DNA of 21,468 bases, from IMG/VR virus record IMGVR_UViG_3300008448_000788, positions 1 through 21,468 of that record; one strand, 5' to 3'. Position 1 is the first letter of the stretch, and each line of letters begins with the position of its first letter. The notes beneath the pieces are model-generated. The model did not search any database, was not told the origin of the DNA, and saw only the letters and a list, made by a program, of their open reading frames with translations. Positions 15,036 to 21,468 of this stretch are shown here, one piece after another. Position numbers and translations under genes: made by a program. Source of the stretch: a virus.

Positions 15036-15193
15036 TTCATCACCTTAAATTTAGTACATTTAGGGGAAAAAGGATATTCTCTATAAAAGTCAGCCCAACG
15101 ATGACACTCAGTCATTGTATCATATGTCTGTTCAACATACAACTTGGGCGGGTCACTAGAAAGTAAAAGTACTGTTAGAACGTATACGTACAT
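15032..15193 (-). CDS. Very small protein, 53 residues, hydrophobic N-terminus and two cysteines
   Basis: The reading frame starts at ATG 15193, one base after the stop of the upstream gene, with GGGGA 5 bases before it, and stops at TGA 15032. The product starts MYVYVLTVLLLSSDPPKLYV and continues to TYDTMTEC, with a second Cys in SPKC. It fills what would otherwise be a 160-base gap, is coupled on both sides and resembles the next gene, which together support a real gene. Function unknown; the hydrophobic start suggests membrane association or export. Confidence 0.65.
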   Translation of the reverse strand: MYVYVLTVLLLSSDPPKLYVEQTYDTMTECHRWADFYREYPFSPKCTKFKVMK

Positions 15194-15194
15194 A

Positions 15195-15473
15195 TTATCC
15201 CCATGCTAGTAGAAAAGCAGTTATCTCTTTTCTATCTTTAAATCTAAACATATCAAATGATATTCTAACACCGCATTTGGATTTTTGACACCACTCTTGT
15301 ACCGGATCTAAATCTTCTTCCCGTAATCCAGTTGGAGTAATTGCACCATGATCATATACTATGTTGGCACGTAATATAAGTGGCTTCATAGGATCTTCAT
15401 ACCAAAATAAACGCTTCGTGCGCATCATTTCTGTAACTCTCTCAGTCAAACGGTTAATATCTTCTTGCTTCAT
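15195..15473 (-). CDS. Small unknown protein, 92 residues, FxF...FxLxW C-terminus
   Basis: I prefer the ATG at 15473 (MKQEDINRLTERV), which overlaps the upstream stop as ATGA; an ATG at 15479 adds two residues and a TTG at 15494 more. The C-terminus FDMFRFKDRKEITAFLLAWG matches, in spacing, the end of the protein encoded directly upstream (FIFYQEAHATWFALKW). Small phage proteins with this F-x-F and L-x-W ending are common, without known function. No catalytic site is visible. Confidence 0.7.
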   Translation of the reverse strand: MKQEDINRLTERVTEMMRTKRLFWYEDPMKPLILRANIVYDHGAITPTGLREEDLDPVQEWCQKSKCGVRISFDMFRFKDRKEITAFLLAWG

Positions 15474-15691
15474 GTCCATTTTAATGCAAACCAAGTAGCA
15501 TGTGCTTCTTGATAAAAGATAAACACTGTGTGTTCAGGTGCAACAAAATCTCCGCTCCAATCTTGATACTTTGCTTGATTGTATTGAAAATCAAAATCTT
15601 TATGTTGGATCATTCCAGCCTCACGCATCTCCTTGACTATCGCAATAATCTCAGAGGGTTGTTTGTACTGTAATACAATTTCTCTTACCAT
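15470..15691 (-). CDS. Small unknown protein, 73 residues, FxF...FxLxW C-terminus
   Basis: MVREIVLQYKQPSEIIAIVKEMREAG is followed by an aromatic C-terminal half ending FIFYQEAHATWFALKWT. It likely shares a fold with the 92-residue product of the next gene (same F-x-F, T-x-F-x-L-x-W ending). Its ATG overlaps the end of the zinc-finger gene by 7 bases. Function unknown. Confidence 0.7.
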   Translation of the reverse strand: MVREIVLQYKQPSEIIAIVKEMREAGMIQHKDFDFQYNQAKYQDWSGDFVAPEHTVFIFYQEAHATWFALKWT

Positions 15692-16377
15692 TTTAACTCT
15701 TGTAACAAGGATCCAACCTCTTGTACATCCTTTTCTAATTTTGAAAATTTAATAGCCCATTGTACTGGATTTATATAGTCATAAATCATTTTGATTAAAT
15801 CTTCTGGTAATTCATCTAAAAACTTTTTGCCACCTTCACTATGATACAATACCCATGGACTTATTTTTCCGTTTGTGATAATTCTACATATCTTATTTCT
15901 ATTTCCATAACGCAAGTAATGATTTGGTTGTAGATTTTCTTCTTGTGCTAAATCCAAACAACTCTCTACACTACGCTGAACTGCATCTAAGGGATTTTCT
16001 GTTTTTAAGTAATCAATCAAATACTCGGTATAGTGTTTATCACTTGTCCAACTATCAATTTTAATATTATTTTTTAAATAGTAGTCAACTAGTCTAGGCA
16101 CATTAAGTGCATTAATTTCCAAACAATAGTTTCCAAATTTTATAAAAGCAGTATAGTAAGAAGATTTAATAAATTCTTCGTATGTTTTATCTTTCTTAGC
16201 CGCGCTGTGTTTTTTGTAGAACTGGACAAAGCTTTGAAAACCTATTTGATTACCTCTACGGTCACGTTCTACCCAACGATGTTTGTATTCGCAAATGTGT
16301 TTAAGCATTGTACTTTCTCTAATGAAGGTACGTTTGCAAAACTCACATCCAAATTCAATTTCCGCAGTCTTTTTCAT
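15685..16377 (-). CDS. Zinc-finger protein of unknown function
   Basis: The frame opens at GTG 16383, but ATG 16377 (MKKTAEIEFGCEFCKRTFIRE) is the more likely start, giving 230 residues. Residues about 9-33 form a C2H2-like finger: two Cys three residues apart (CEFC), then H in MLKHICEYKHRW with further C and H candidates. The rest is helical, with SSYYTAFIKFGNY and a conserved-looking NGKISPWVLYHSEGG. DNA or protein binding through the finger is likely; no enzyme motif is seen. I associate this architecture with an uncharacterised protein of T4-like aquatic phages. It overlaps the gp62-like gene by 23 bases, placing it in the replication operon. Confidence 0.75.
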   Translation of the reverse strand: MKKTAEIEFGCEFCKRTFIRESTMLKHICEYKHRWVERDRRGNQIGFQSFVQFYKKHSAAKKDKTYEEFIKSSYYTAFIKFGNYCLEINALNVPRLVDYYLKNNIKIDSWTSDKHYTEYLIDYLKTENPLDAVQRSVESCLDLAQEENLQPNHYLRYGNRNKICRIITNGKISPWVLYHSEGGKKFLDELPEDLIKMIYDYINPVQWAIKFSKLEKDVQEVGSLLQELKW

Positions 16378-16942
16378 ATTCACTTATTTGTTCATCTGTA
16401 ACAACTTCATTCAATATCTCTATATCTGAAACTTTCAGATTAGGGAAAAGTTGTGCCAGTTTATATTTTCTTTTTTGAATCCTAGTAAATTCTTCACTGA
16501 TTTCTGACAGCACTTCTTTTTGAGTGTTTGGATAGACTTTAGCAAAGTAATCTTGTATTTCTTTTGCTTTAGCTTCCTCTAAAAGCAATGTATAATTTCT
16601 TTTGATATGAGGGATCCATTTGTGAAATTGTTTCCCCATACCAGGACTGACAGCACACAACATTAACCATTGTAATTTATTGTGTTTAGTTATGTTTTCA
16701 TGAAACATATTTTTATTTGCAGTATAGTCTGTATTTTGTAAGTAGTAACGCTGTAGATCCGATACACCTGACACTGTACTAAGCCAATGTAGCAACATGA
16801 ATGGACTGAATCCTTTTTGCTGTTCTGTCGTTAACCGATCAAAGAATCCATAGTCTTTTTTGTCTAATGCTGCTAGTGCATCAAACAATGGGAAGTCTAT
16901 ATTTGTAAATTTTTCTTCGGCTGTTAACTTTTGCTTACTCAT
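16355..16942 (-). CDS. Possible clamp-loader small subunit, T4 gp62-like
   Basis: The 195-residue size matches gp62 (187). A segment FSPFMLLHWLSTVSGVSDLQ (45-64) followed by KLQWLMLCAVSPGMGKQFHKW (about 88-108) resembles the gp62 pattern in which a helix is followed by YLMAAVPRGKRYGKW. In T4, gp62 joins four gp44 ATPases to load the gp45 clamp. The similarity is by eye and weak, and neither gp44 nor gp45 is seen in this window. The ATG is joined to the upstream stop as TAATG. If the match fails, it is an unknown helical protein of the replication block. Confidence 0.5.
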   Translation of the reverse strand: MSKQKLTAEEKFTNIDFPLFDALAALDKKDYGFFDRLTTEQQKGFSPFMLLHWLSTVSGVSDLQRYYLQNTDYTANKNMFHENITKHNKLQWLMLCAVSPGMGKQFHKWIPHIKRNYTLLLEEAKAKEIQDYFAKVYPNTQKEVLSEISEEFTRIQKRKYKLAQLFPNLKVSDIEILNEVVTDEQISEYEKDCGN

Positions 16943-17442
16943 TAAAATGCCTGTTTATAATCAACAATCTCGCAGTTCCTACTAACCTCTTTAACAAAGT
17001 AAACGCATCTAGGCTTCTCAGTATCTTCTATTGGCACACATAGAAATTGACCATTCTTTAATCTAGGAGCATACCAAACTACGTCATGGTATATATCCAT
17101 TACTTCTATATCACAGAATGTAGGTTTAAAACTAGTCAATGGATTGAATTCAAATGCTTTAAATCCACGATCATTGATACTTGTCAATGGTAATGTTTCT
17201 AAATCTCCCAACTCGGGTTCACCAATAAGTATTTGCCATTCAACTGGCATCTTAATAATTTTATCGTCAATACGCAATACCAATGCAGGACTGTTGAAGC
17301 TTTCTAAGAATATTAATGGTATATAGTGATAGTCTACATTTGCAGGATTACTATTATCCAAAATAGCAAATCTCAAATCATCAATTTCTTCTGGTAATGT
17401 TTCTAAGTTATATACTGTGTTGTCTAAGGTTAATATTTTCAT
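16942..17442 (-). CDS. Unknown protein of 166 residues in the replication block
   Basis: MKILTLDNTVYNLETLPEEIDDLRFAI begins an acidic, beta-rich-looking soluble protein with PLIFLESFNSPALVLRI and a C-terminal half rich in aromatic residues (MDIYHDVVWYAPRL, CVYFVKEVSR). No known motif is seen. The position between uvsW and a gp62-like gene, with a TAATG joint to the latter, suggests a DNA-metabolism or regulatory role by association only. I associate the pattern with uncharacterised proteins in T4-like marine phages. Confidence 0.7.
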   Translation of the reverse strand: MKILTLDNTVYNLETLPEEIDDLRFAILDNSNPANVDYHYIPLIFLESFNSPALVLRIDDKIIKMPVEWQILIGEPELGDLETLPLTSINDRGFKAFEFNPLTSFKPTFCDIEVMDIYHDVVWYAPRLKNGQFLCVPIEDTEKPRCVYFVKEVSRNCEIVDYKQAF

Positions 17443-17454
17443 GTTGTCATTGTA

Positions 17455-18912
17455 TCATTTATACTGTAATTTTTCAATACTAAATGGATAGTTAGCCTCA
17501 CGATAAAATTCTTTACGTTTGGTTAAATGTCGTTTACTGAATTTGCACGAACTTGTTATATCCCAAATTTGTACAAAATCTTTGTCCTCTGCTTTTCTAA
17601 TACCTCGCCCGATACTTTGGATGACTCTAACAAAACTTTTACCAGGCTCTACCAAAACTAGGTTAAAGATTCTAGGGATGTTGATGCCCACAGCAGCAAC
17701 ACCATAAGTTGCAACAGCTACTTTATCGTCACTAGTAGCAAACTCATCATATTCTTCTTTTCGTTCTGTAAGTTTTGTTTCTCCGCTTACAAATACTGCA
17801 TCAGGTAATCTATCTATTAGTTCTTTACCTGCATTAACTCTGTCTACTAACACAAGTGTGTTTCCTGTTTCTTTTACATTGAGTATTAACTGTGCGATTG
17901 TATCTAATCTAGTTTTATCCTCAAGTAAATGCTTTAGTTCACTTTGATAGTTTGTGAATTCTACATGGTCTTGTAACTGCACAATGTTAACGTGACAGTT
18001 CGCAAGTACACCTCTATCCTGTAATTCACTGGCTGCAAGTTTGTTGATTACTGGGCCTATGCTTACAAACAATGATTGACTTGCAAACTGTTCTTTTGGT
18101 ATTGTTCCTGTAAGACCCCATCTGATTGGTACATTAGCAAATAATCCTGTCAACATAGTTTTGAGTACATCTGCTTTTGCTTGATGCACCTCATCAATGA
18201 TAATACAGATTAAATCTTCCATAAAGGTTTGAAGTTTTTCTGCGTTATCTATATCATCTTTGTTTTTTACTAAGTAATTTAAACTTTGCCAAGTACAAAT
18301 TGTATGTGTATGGCCTAACTCTTTTCTATCACCAAAATAAACTCCTACATCAAGACCTAAGTTAATATAATCTGCTTCAGTCTGTACTACTAGACTTTTG
18401 TTCGGTACAATAACTATGCTTCTTCCATAGTTTTCTATAGTGTGACTGAGTGCAGCAGTCATAATTGTTTTACCTGCTCCCGTAGCAACTTCTTGCATAC
18501 ATTGTGGATTAGATAAAAAGTTATTGACGATTTCTATTTGATAGTCACGTAATAGAATAGGTTGACCTGCCATAGTATGACCTTTTGGCCAAACCTTATG
18601 AGAAAACGTATCCTCGGACACTTGAGAAAAATCAAACGAATGGTTAACTTCACGCAAATCGTTTAGTTCAATTTCGTATCCTGCCCCATCAACATAAGGT
18701 ATAATCTTATCAAGTAGATTAATAAAAGTACTACCGCCCAAACTGAAGTAGCTTACTTTACCGTTCCATCTACCAAGTTTAACAGCAGGAAGGTACCTAG
18801 CTCCTGGTACCTCGTACTCAAACATTTTCATCAGCGACTTGCGCTCTCCTAACTCAAGCCCTTCTATCTTGCAATTTACTTCGTCTTTTATAATTATTTT
18901 ACATGATTTCAT
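17455..18912 (-). CDS. uvsW: UvsW-like SF2 helicase
   Basis: The 485-residue protein is an SF2 helicase/translocase of the UvsW type, which in T4 processes R-loops and branched DNA and helps switch from origin- to recombination-dependent replication. Motifs: LRDYQ near 121-125, Walker A ATGAGKT at 143-149, DEVH box at 240-243, TGT at 268-270 and motif VI QSIGRGIRK at 432-440. The N-terminal 100 residues (MFEYEVPGARYLPAVKLGRWNG) match the UvsW substrate-recognition domain; T4 UvsW is 587 residues in its long form, so this one is somewhat shorter. The ATG overlaps the stop of the 347-residue gene (ATGA). Confidence 0.93.
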   Translation of the reverse strand: MKSCKIIIKDEVNCKIEGLELGERKSLMKMFEYEVPGARYLPAVKLGRWNGKVSYFSLGGSTFINLLDKIIPYVDGAGYEIELNDLREVNHSFDFSQVSEDTFSHKVWPKGHTMAGQPILLRDYQIEIVNNFLSNPQCMQEVATGAGKTIMTAALSHTIENYGRSIVIVPNKSLVVQTEADYINLGLDVGVYFGDRKELGHTHTICTWQSLNYLVKNKDDIDNAEKLQTFMEDLICIIIDEVHQAKADVLKTMLTGLFANVPIRWGLTGTIPKEQFASQSLFVSIGPVINKLAASELQDRGVLANCHVNIVQLQDHVEFTNYQSELKHLLEDKTRLDTIAQLILNVKETGNTLVLVDRVNAGKELIDRLPDAVFVSGETKLTERKEEYDEFATSDDKVAVATYGVAAVGINIPRIFNLVLVEPGKSFVRVIQSIGRGIRKAEDKDFVQIWDITSSCKFSKRHLTKRKEFYREANYPFSIEKLQYK

Positions 18913-19952
18913 TTTAACTCTATTGGGCTTGAATTTACTAAGGTTATCACCTTTGATGCGTAAAAGGTACCTGACATAAAGGCACTATAAGATGAACTTG
19001 ATCGTATCATTACCGGCATGTTGTACTTATTAGGTTCTACAAATTTATCTGTATTACGATTATTAACTTTGTCGATAGGAAAATTTAAATGTTTTTTTAA
19101 TTGTTGATCATAATTTAGTGCATCCAGTGAACTGTGTAATACTGCCGCATAAATTACATAATCACATTTTATTTTCCTAAGTTTAACAGCTAGTCCTTCA
19201 ACATCAGCAAGTTCATGAATTACATTTCTATGGATAGCAAATTTTATTTCATCTAATGTGTATTCATTTTTTAATTTGTTAATTACATGTTCGCTAATCT
19301 TAATTCCATATGATACAAGTAATGATATTGTGCTTAGGTCAGTATTTAATTCAATATCTTTGATTACTCTTGCAAGTGGTTCATTTAAATTAAAAATATA
19401 CAATCTATCATTACATCTTACTAGTGTTGGATCCCAGCAACTGTTCTCATCATGTATGCTAATTTCATCAATAATATTTCTTATTGTATCACAAAACATT
19501 ACAGTATCATAATGTTTCATTACACATCCTATTGCCAATTTTAGTTTATACAAACCAAACTCAGTATTATAAAATCTTTTTTCTCTATTCCAAGTCATTA
19601 TGGAATGATCTCTGAACTCTTGCACGAATGATGCTTTATAGGGACATTTTAAAATTAATTCCCCATTTTCAATACTGAATTGTGCTTGTGTATATTCTGG
19701 GCTACTCTGTATTACGGTGAGTGTCCAAGGCAATTCAGATAATTGTTCAGAATCAAATTGGTGTTTACCCAATTGTGTCTTATACTTCTTGACAACTTTC
19801 TTAAACAATGCCACTTGGTTACTTGTGATAGGCTTTCTAGATAATACGTTAGCTACTTGTAGATTGTAAAAGAACTTTTGGTCATATCGTGACAAGCTGA
19901 CATGATTCAACATCAAGTCCAAAACTTCTTCGGCATTCAGTAATCTATTCAT
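18909..19952 (-). CDS. Unknown protein coupled to uvsW, 347 residues
   Basis: MNRLLNAEEVLDLMLNHVSLSRYD begins a soluble mixed alpha/beta protein. Residues about 92-145 (ENGELILKCPYKASFVQEF, TWNREKRFYNTEF) faintly resemble the substrate-binding domains that sit before SNF2-type motors (pattern: pinch of beta strands, then a W followed by K and aromatic residues), but this is a weak impression. The stop overlaps the uvsW ATG, so the product is likely made with the helicase. There is no Shine-Dalgarno; a sigma70-like -10 lies 6 bases before the ATG. Confidence 0.75.
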   Translation of the reverse strand: MNRLLNAEEVLDLMLNHVSLSRYDQKFFYNLQVANVLSRKPITSNQVALFKKVVKKYKTQLGKHQFDSEQLSELPWTLTVIQSSPEYTQAQFSIENGELILKCPYKASFVQEFRDHSIMTWNREKRFYNTEFGLYKLKLAIGCVMKHYDTVMFCDTIRNIIDEISIHDENSCWDPTLVRCNDRLYIFNLNEPLARVIKDIELNTDLSTISLLVSYGIKISEHVINKLKNEYTLDEIKFAIHRNVIHELADVEGLAVKLRKIKCDYVIYAAVLHSSLDALNYDQQLKKHLNFPIDKVNNRNTDKFVEPNKYNMPVMIRSSSSYSAFMSGTFYASKVITLVNSSPIELK

Positions 19953-19958
19953 ACGTTA

Positions 19959-19986
19959 ATTATACTACAATAAAAAAATATTGCAA
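19959..19986 (-). promoter_or_regulatory. Candidate sigma70-like promoter, TTGCAA-16-TATAAT
   Basis: On the minus strand TTGCAA (19981-19986) and TATAAT (19959-19964) are separated by 16 bases. The +1 would fall at about the A of the ATG at 19952, suggesting a leaderless or nearly leaderless message for the 347-residue gene. The T-run after the UUCG hairpin forms part of the spacer. The -35 box is a weak match. Confidence 0.4.
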
Positions 19987-20019
19987 TGCAAATGGCGAAT
20001 GGGAGCCGAAGCTCCCATT
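19972..20019 (-). terminator. UUCG-tetraloop hairpin after the AAA+ gene, possible terminator
   Basis: The minus-strand RNA would form a perfect 9-bp stem AAUGGGAGC/GCUCCCAUU closed by a UUCG loop on a C-G pair (19998-20019), 16 bases after the stop codon. C(UUCG)G hairpins are typical between T4 genes. A run of seven T follows only 19 bases later, so it may be an attenuator or RNA-stabilising element as much as a true terminator. Confidence 0.6.
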
Positions 20020-20034
20020 GCCTAGTTGAGAAAA

Positions 20035-21069
20035 TTAACCACGCTTCATACAAGTAGTGCTTGCAAGATTTTTCCAGTTGGGGCTAATCTTAACCAGATC
20101 AGCAATCTTCAAACACATACGCAAACTCAATTCATGCAACTTAGTTTTGTTATCTTGCATGAAAGCAAAAATTTCTTCTGCTTGACCTTCTTCAAAATTG
20201 TAGTCTTTGAACAGACCACCATCGCTATCACGATGTACTTGTTTGATACGCAACATCTTGTCACGCTCCGTATCAATCGTCAAGTCCAAAAAGTGACAAC
20301 GACTCTGCAATGCCTCAAGGTGATCTTGCAGTTTCTTAGACTTCACATTCTCAAACTTCAAGTTTGTGATGAAGATAGCAGAACCCTCAAAGTTAAACTG
20401 ATCAGGGATACCCTCACGGCGCAGCATAGAACTATCACTGTTCCAGCAAATGCGTCTACGCTTACCTGAATCTAGTGCTGCCTTAAGAATGTTTAGTGAC
20501 AGGTCATCTTGAAATACAGAATCACAATCATCAAACACCAGTACATTTTTTTTGTCAGAATATTTGTACAATTGTGCATACAAACCCAGTGCAGTCATTG
20601 CACCTTTAACAATCTCAAAACGAACACGCTTGCCTGCAAGCTTGTCAAACATGCTAGCTTTTTCTAATTGAGTTTCAACACCGAATGATTTACCTACACC
20701 TGGAGGACCTGACACAATCATAGCCCGAATATCGCTATTGATTGCTGCCTTAGTCATTTCATCAAGAACTGCAAAACGGGTAGCAATGCGATCCATTGCT
20801 TCTTCATCAGTCTCTACTACTTTAGTTTCTTTTGCTTTAAAAGCAATTGCGTTTTCGCTCACTTTAGGTTCTCCGTCTACAAATACAATATCGTTAATAG
20901 AATCAACTTTCACTTTGACAACATCAATTGCAATGTCAAACTGACCGTCATTTTTTACAGTAATATAGTTACCTTTTTTACCTGTCTGAAAATCTTTCAC
21001 AAGTGTGAATTCTTGATTGACTACGGGCTTGTTGCGATATTCACCGAATTTGACAAGAATCGTACTCAT
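20035..21069 (-). CDS. AAA+ ATPase with beta-rich N-terminal domain
   Basis: The 344-residue protein has a Walker A GPPGVGKS at 121-128, Walker B VLVFDDCD at 176-183, sensor-1 FITN at 233-236 and a likely arginine finger in SRC at 256-258. Residues 1-80 look beta-rich (GNYITVKNDGQFDIAIDVVKVK), which is not the start expected of a clamp-loader gp44, so I call it an AAA+ ATPase of unknown role rather than gp44. Basic patches (KRRR at 203-206) could touch nucleic acid. It has a strong ribosome-binding site (AGGAG, 7 bases before ATG) and is followed by the UUCG hairpin, so it may be expressed at a higher level than the genes after it. Confidence 0.85.
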   Translation of the reverse strand: MSTILVKFGEYRNKPVVNQEFTLVKDFQTGKKGNYITVKNDGQFDIAIDVVKVKVDSINDIVFVDGEPKVSENAIAFKAKETKVVETDEEAMDRIATRFAVLDEMTKAAINSDIRAMIVSGPPGVGKSFGVETQLEKASMFDKLAGKRVRFEIVKGAMTALGLYAQLYKYSDKKNVLVFDDCDSVFQDDLSLNILKAALDSGKRRRICWNSDSSMLRREGIPDQFNFEGSAIFITNLKFENVKSKKLQDHLEALQSRCHFLDLTIDTERDKMLRIKQVHRDSDGGLFKDYNFEEGQAEEIFAFMQDNKTKLHELSLRMCLKIADLVKISPNWKNLASTTCMKRG

Positions 21070-21076
21070 TTATTAG

Positions 21077-21081
21077 CTCCT
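21077..21081 (-). promoter_or_regulatory. Strong ribosome-binding site AGGAG of the AAA+ gene
   Basis: AGGAG with a 7-base gap to the ATG at 21069. The surrounding sequence ATTAGGAGCT is repeated in front of the 107-residue gene (21418-21427), so the two translation starts share a near-identical site. Confidence 0.7.
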
Positions 21082-21091
21082 AATTATCAAG

Positions 21092-21415
21092 TTATGTGAC
21101 ATTATACATGTAACCTAATTTATTGTCAAGTGTTGCAATTGCTCTAATGTAAGTATTTCCACCTGAACGATGATATAAATTTGTTTCACTTGTTGTCAAT
21201 TTGACAGGGCTATCGTAACCTAAATCTTCATAGATTTTTTTAAGTGTTGCTAAAATTGCATCAGCTTTTAAGTCACTTATCATAAATGAAACACTTCTAC
21301 GGTTCTTGTCAAATTTAGAAGTCTTGTCAGTCCAGCAACCTAAATATCTTGCATTATTGACATCTAGTGCAATTTTGATAAGTTTTCTTGCTGTTTTTGT
21401 ATTTGGGGTATTCAT
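21092..21415 (-). CDS. Unknown protein of 107 residues
   Basis: MNTPNTKTARKLIKIALDVNN begins a basic, soluble protein (SKFDKNRRSVSFMISDLKAD, then a helix and LTTSETNLYHRSGGNTYIRA). No motif is recognised. It has AGGAG 5 bases before its ATG and is separated from the AAA+ gene by 22 bases, so the two are likely co-transcribed from a promoter at the right edge of the window. Confidence 0.7.
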   Translation of the reverse strand: MNTPNTKTARKLIKIALDVNNARYLGCWTDKTSKFDKNRRSVSFMISDLKADAILATLKKIYEDLGYDSPVKLTTSETNLYHRSGGNTYIRAIATLDNKLGYMYNVT

Positions 21416-21442
21416 ATAAGCTCCTAATCAGTCAATGAAGCT

Positions 21443-21448
21443 ATTATA
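21443..21448 (-). promoter_or_regulatory. Candidate -10 element TATAAT at the right edge
   Basis: TATAAT on the minus strand (within GTATATAATAG) lies 27 bases before the ATG at 21415. The -35 region falls at or beyond the window edge, so this cannot be confirmed. Confidence 0.35.
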
Positions 21449-21468
21449 TACCCAAATACATTTATTGT

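Noticed and set aside
17448-17458. TATAAATG-like sequence before the 166-residue gene, close to a late promoter.
   Set aside because: It misses the final A of NATAAATA, lies inside the uvsW 3' end and precedes an early-type gene.
20026-20469. Plus-strand frame of 147 codons opposite the AAA+ gene.
   Set aside because: It is antisense to conserved ATPase motifs, lacks a ribosome-binding site and has an implausible composition.
1-21468. tRNA genes, insertion sequences, attachment sites or an integrase.
   Set aside because: No cloverleaf-like sequence, transposase or recombinase motifs or terminal repeats were seen; nearly all of the window is phage coding sequence.

Overview
The window looks like part of a T4-superfamily myovirus genome with low GC, probably an aquatic, uncultured type. 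Evidence seen directly: a T4 gp41-like DnaB-family helicase overlapping a gp61-like primase, a UvsW-like helicase, a DexA-like DEDDh exonuclease, a possible gp62-like clamp-loader subunit, a C(UUCG)G hairpin between genes, and NATAAATA motifs (the T4 late-promoter consensus) just upstream of virion-type genes. The host cannot be read from the window. A phage IscA/HesB-like protein and a 2OG-Fe(II) oxygenase fit the accessory content known from marine and freshwater T4-like phages.

Layout. Every gene but one is on the minus strand, so transcription runs right to left. Right part (about 13.4-21.4 kb): a tightly packed, presumably early/middle block. In transcription order it holds a small unknown protein, an AAA+ ATPase, a UUCG hairpin, a 347-residue companion gene, UvsW, a 166-residue unknown, the gp62-like protein, a zinc-finger protein, five very small genes (one of 53 codons), the DexA-like exonuclease, and a 194-residue protein resembling a shrunken bacterial DNA polymerase III alpha core. 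Many joints are ATGA or TAATG overlaps, which suggests translational coupling.

Middle (12.2-13.4 kb): a late island. A minus-strand virion-like protein and the only plus-strand gene diverge from a 100-bp spacer with three late-promoter motifs. Next come the primase and helicase (9.8-12.2 kb).

Left part (1-9.8 kb): a late block of structural or structure-associated unknown proteins, most with their own late promoter, then IscA-like, 2OG oxygenase and PD-(D/E)XK nuclease genes. It ends in a very long repetitive tail-fibre-like gene (at least 1506 codons) that runs off the left edge.

The strongest points for a second look are the miniature Pol III alpha-like protein coupled to an epsilon-like exonuclease, the late promoters that predict leaders of 0-25 nt (one effectively leaderless), the nested 51-bp and 660-bp repeats in the fibre gene, and the tandem paralogous small proteins.
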